Assembly (NCBI GenBank): GCA_018608925.1
Contig: JABAYQ010000122.1
Coordinates: 948-6,956, forward strand
Length of the DNA: 6,009 nucleotides
From: Cryomorphaceae bacterium
Lineage (GTDB): Bacteria; Bacteroidota; Bacteroidia; Flavobacteriales; UBA7312
Direction: 5' to 3'
In this document: positions 4,662-6,009 of the stretch, piece after piece
Position numbering within the stretch: the first letter of the stretch is position 1
How the letters are laid out: each line of letters starts with the position of its first letter
Notes under the pieces: model-generated
What the model saw: only the letters and a program-made list of their open reading frames with translations
What the model was told of the DNA's origin: nothing
Database searches by the model: none
Made by a program: the position numbers and the translations under genes

Positions 4662-6009
4662 TTAATCAAGAAACAAAGGATCTTATAATAGAAACTGCCC
4701 GCATTGAAGAGGTTGTTTCTGACTTTGTTGTACTTAAAAAAAGAGGGGTAAACTTCATTGGAAATTGTCCTTTTCATGATGAAAAGACTCCTTCTTTCAC
4801 CGTCTCTCCTGCTAAAGGTATTTATAAATGTTTCGGATGTGGAAAAGGTGGATTTTCTGTCAATTTCATGATGGAACATGAGCAAATGGATTTTCCGAGT
4901 GCTCTTCGATATTTAGCCAAGAAATATAATATTGTAGTTGAGGAAAAGAAACTAACTCCTGAAGAGTTAGAAAGGTCAAACAAAAGAGAATCTCTATTAG
5001 TAGTTACTAATTACGCAAGTGAGTATTTTCAAAAACAACTGCACGAAACACAAGAAGGAAAAGCAATCGGGCTATCTTATTTTAAAGAAAGAGACGTAAG
5101 TTCTGAGATGATTTCTAAATTTCAGCTTGGATACAATCCTAATAGTTGGGATGCATTTACAAAACAAGCATTAGCCGATTCTTATAAAAAAGAATATTTA
5201 AAAGAGTCTGGTCTTAGTATTTTTAATGAAAAGAAAGCCTTTGATCGCTTTAAGGGAAGAGTAATGTTCCCTATTCATAGTATTTCAGGAAAAGTTTTAG
5301 GCTTTGGAGGTAGGATATTACAGCAAGAAAAAAATGCTGCAAAATATGTAAACTCTCCTGAGAGTGACATTTATCATAAGAGTAATATTCTTTATGGCAT
5401 CTATTTTGCTAAACAGCAAATTATTAAAAATGATAATTGCTATTTAGTGGAAGGCTATACGGATGTTATTTCTATGCATCAAGCAGGAATAGAAAATGTA
5501 GTTGCATCTTCGGGAACGGCCCTTACTGCTAATCAGATAAAACTGATTGATAGATTTACTAAAAACATTACTATACTATTTGATGGTGATGCGGCGGGTA
5601 TTAAAGCTTCTTTTAGAGGCATTGACTTAATTCTTCAAGCAGGAATGAATGTCAAGATATTATTATTTCCTGATGGGGAAGATCCGGATAGCTTTAGCAA
5701 AAAGAATGGGGATGTTAAAACCCAAGATTTTGTAAAAAATAATACTAAAGATTTTCTGACTTTTAAAATTGAACTTTTAAAAGAAGAGGTTAAAAACGAT
5801 CCTGTAAAAAAGGTCGGTATGATAAAAGAAATAGTAAGATCTATTTCTCTAATTCCTGATTCGATAACCCAGCAAGTTTATATAAAAGAAAGTAGCCGAC
5901 TATTAGAAATAAGCGAGCAAGAAATTGTTAAAGAAATAAGAAGCGCAAAATCTTCTTTTCAAAACAAACCAATTCGTAAAGAGGCTACACCTCAACAAAG
6001 CTCTACTCC
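4658..6009 (+). CDS. dnaG: DNA primase DnaG, 3'-truncated by the window edge
   Basis: DnaG makes the short RNA primers for lagging-strand synthesis and works with the replicative helicase DnaB. From ATG at 4658 the frame stays open for 450 codons and leaves the window. The N-terminal CHC2 zinc-binding domain has ligands Cys37, His40, Cys58 and Cys61 (CPFH and CFGC). The polymerase core shows GRVMFPI (200-206), GFGGR (215-219) and AAKYVNSPES (227-236), with Lys229 and Lys241 at the positions of the E. coli residues near the priming nucleotide. The TOPRIM fold has EGYTDV (Glu265, Asp269), DGDAAG (Asp309, Asp311) and DGEDPD (Asp342, Asp344), so all metal-binding acidic residues are present. The Ser/Gln/Lys/Pro-rich end (about 425-450) looks like the linker before the DnaB-binding domain, which is off-window. 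ATGA overlap with the preceding stop fixes the start and suggests coupled translation. Confidence 0.97.
   Translation, partial: MINQETKDLIIETARIEEVVSDFVVLKKRGVNFIGNCPFHDEKTPSFTVSPAKGIYKCFGCGKGGFSVNFMMEHEQMDFPSALRYLAKKYNIVVEEKKLTPEELERSNKRESLLVVTNYASEYFQKQLHETQEGKAIGLSYFKERDVSSEMISKFQLGYNPNSWDAFTKQALADSYKKEYLKESGLSIFNEKKAFDRFKGRVMFPIHSISGKVLGFGGRILQQEKNAAKYVNSPESDIYHKSNILYGIYFAKQQIIKNDNCYLVEGYTDVISMHQAGIENVVASSGTALTANQIKLIDRFTKNITILFDGDAAGIKASFRGIDLILQAGMNVKILLFPDGEDPDSFSKKNGDVKTQDFVKNNTKDFLTFKIELLKEEVKNDPVKKVGMIKEIVRSISLIPDSITQQVYIKESSRLLEISEQEIVKEIRSAKSSFQNKPIRKEATPQQSST

Noticed and set aside
4637..4885. Minus-strand 82-residue open frame over the dnaG start
   Set aside because: Antisense to the DnaG zinc-binding domain; a shadow frame.
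1..6009. Mobile elements, CRISPR arrays, tRNA/rRNA genes, riboswitches or a defence-type system
   Set aside because: No transposase or integrase motifs, no repeated spacer pattern, no tRNA-like cloverleaf and no toxin-antitoxin-like small gene pair; essentially all sequence is explained by six housekeeping-type genes.

Overview
The window is A+T-rich bacterial DNA, densely packed with housekeeping genes. It reads as a chromosomal segment of a member of the Bacteroidota, probably of the Flavobacteriales type. The grounds are the family affinities of the proteins, the absence of clear Shine-Dalgarno sequences ahead of the starts, and promoter boxes that match the Bacteroidota -7 consensus TAnnTTTG. 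The placement below phylum is an inference.

Layout. (1) 1-738 (+): the last 245 codons of queA, the tRNA queuosine-biosynthesis ribosyltransferase-isomerase. (2) 742-1407 (+): ispD of the MEP isoprenoid pathway, starting at GTG three bases after the queA stop. (3) 1394-2548 (-): a COG0402-type metal-dependent amidohydrolase of unassigned substrate, convergent with ispD and overlapping its 3' end by 14 bp. (4) 2549-2576: a 28-bp divergent intergenic region holding a perfect 19-bp palindrome whose two arms are each a -7 promoter box, one for each flanking gene. (5) 2577-3623 (+): rlmN, the radical-SAM 23S rRNA/tRNA adenosine C2 methyltransferase. (6) 3624-3686: a short gap with a possible small hairpin and a second likely promoter. 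(7) 3687-4661 (+): a long-chain trans-polyprenyl diphosphate synthase. (8) 4658-6009 (+): the first 450 codons of dnaG (DNA primase), overlapping the previous gene by ATGA and running off the window.

Two genes act on RNA (queA on tRNA position 34; rlmN on 23S A2503 and, in E. coli, also tRNA A37). Two act in isoprenoid synthesis (ispD early; the polyprenyl synthase late, probably for the menaquinone tail or lipid carriers). dnaG primes replication. The amidohydrolase is the only gene without a firm role.

I found no mobile element, CRISPR array, phage gene, RNA gene or novel multi-gene system. No stretch over 300 bases lacks a gene. The most interesting signals are small: the symmetrical back-to-back promoter between the amidohydrolase and rlmN, which implies leaderless or nearly leaderless transcripts, and an in-frame A_AAA_AAA heptamer directly before the polyprenyl-synthase stop, where a -1 slip would enter the dnaG frame.
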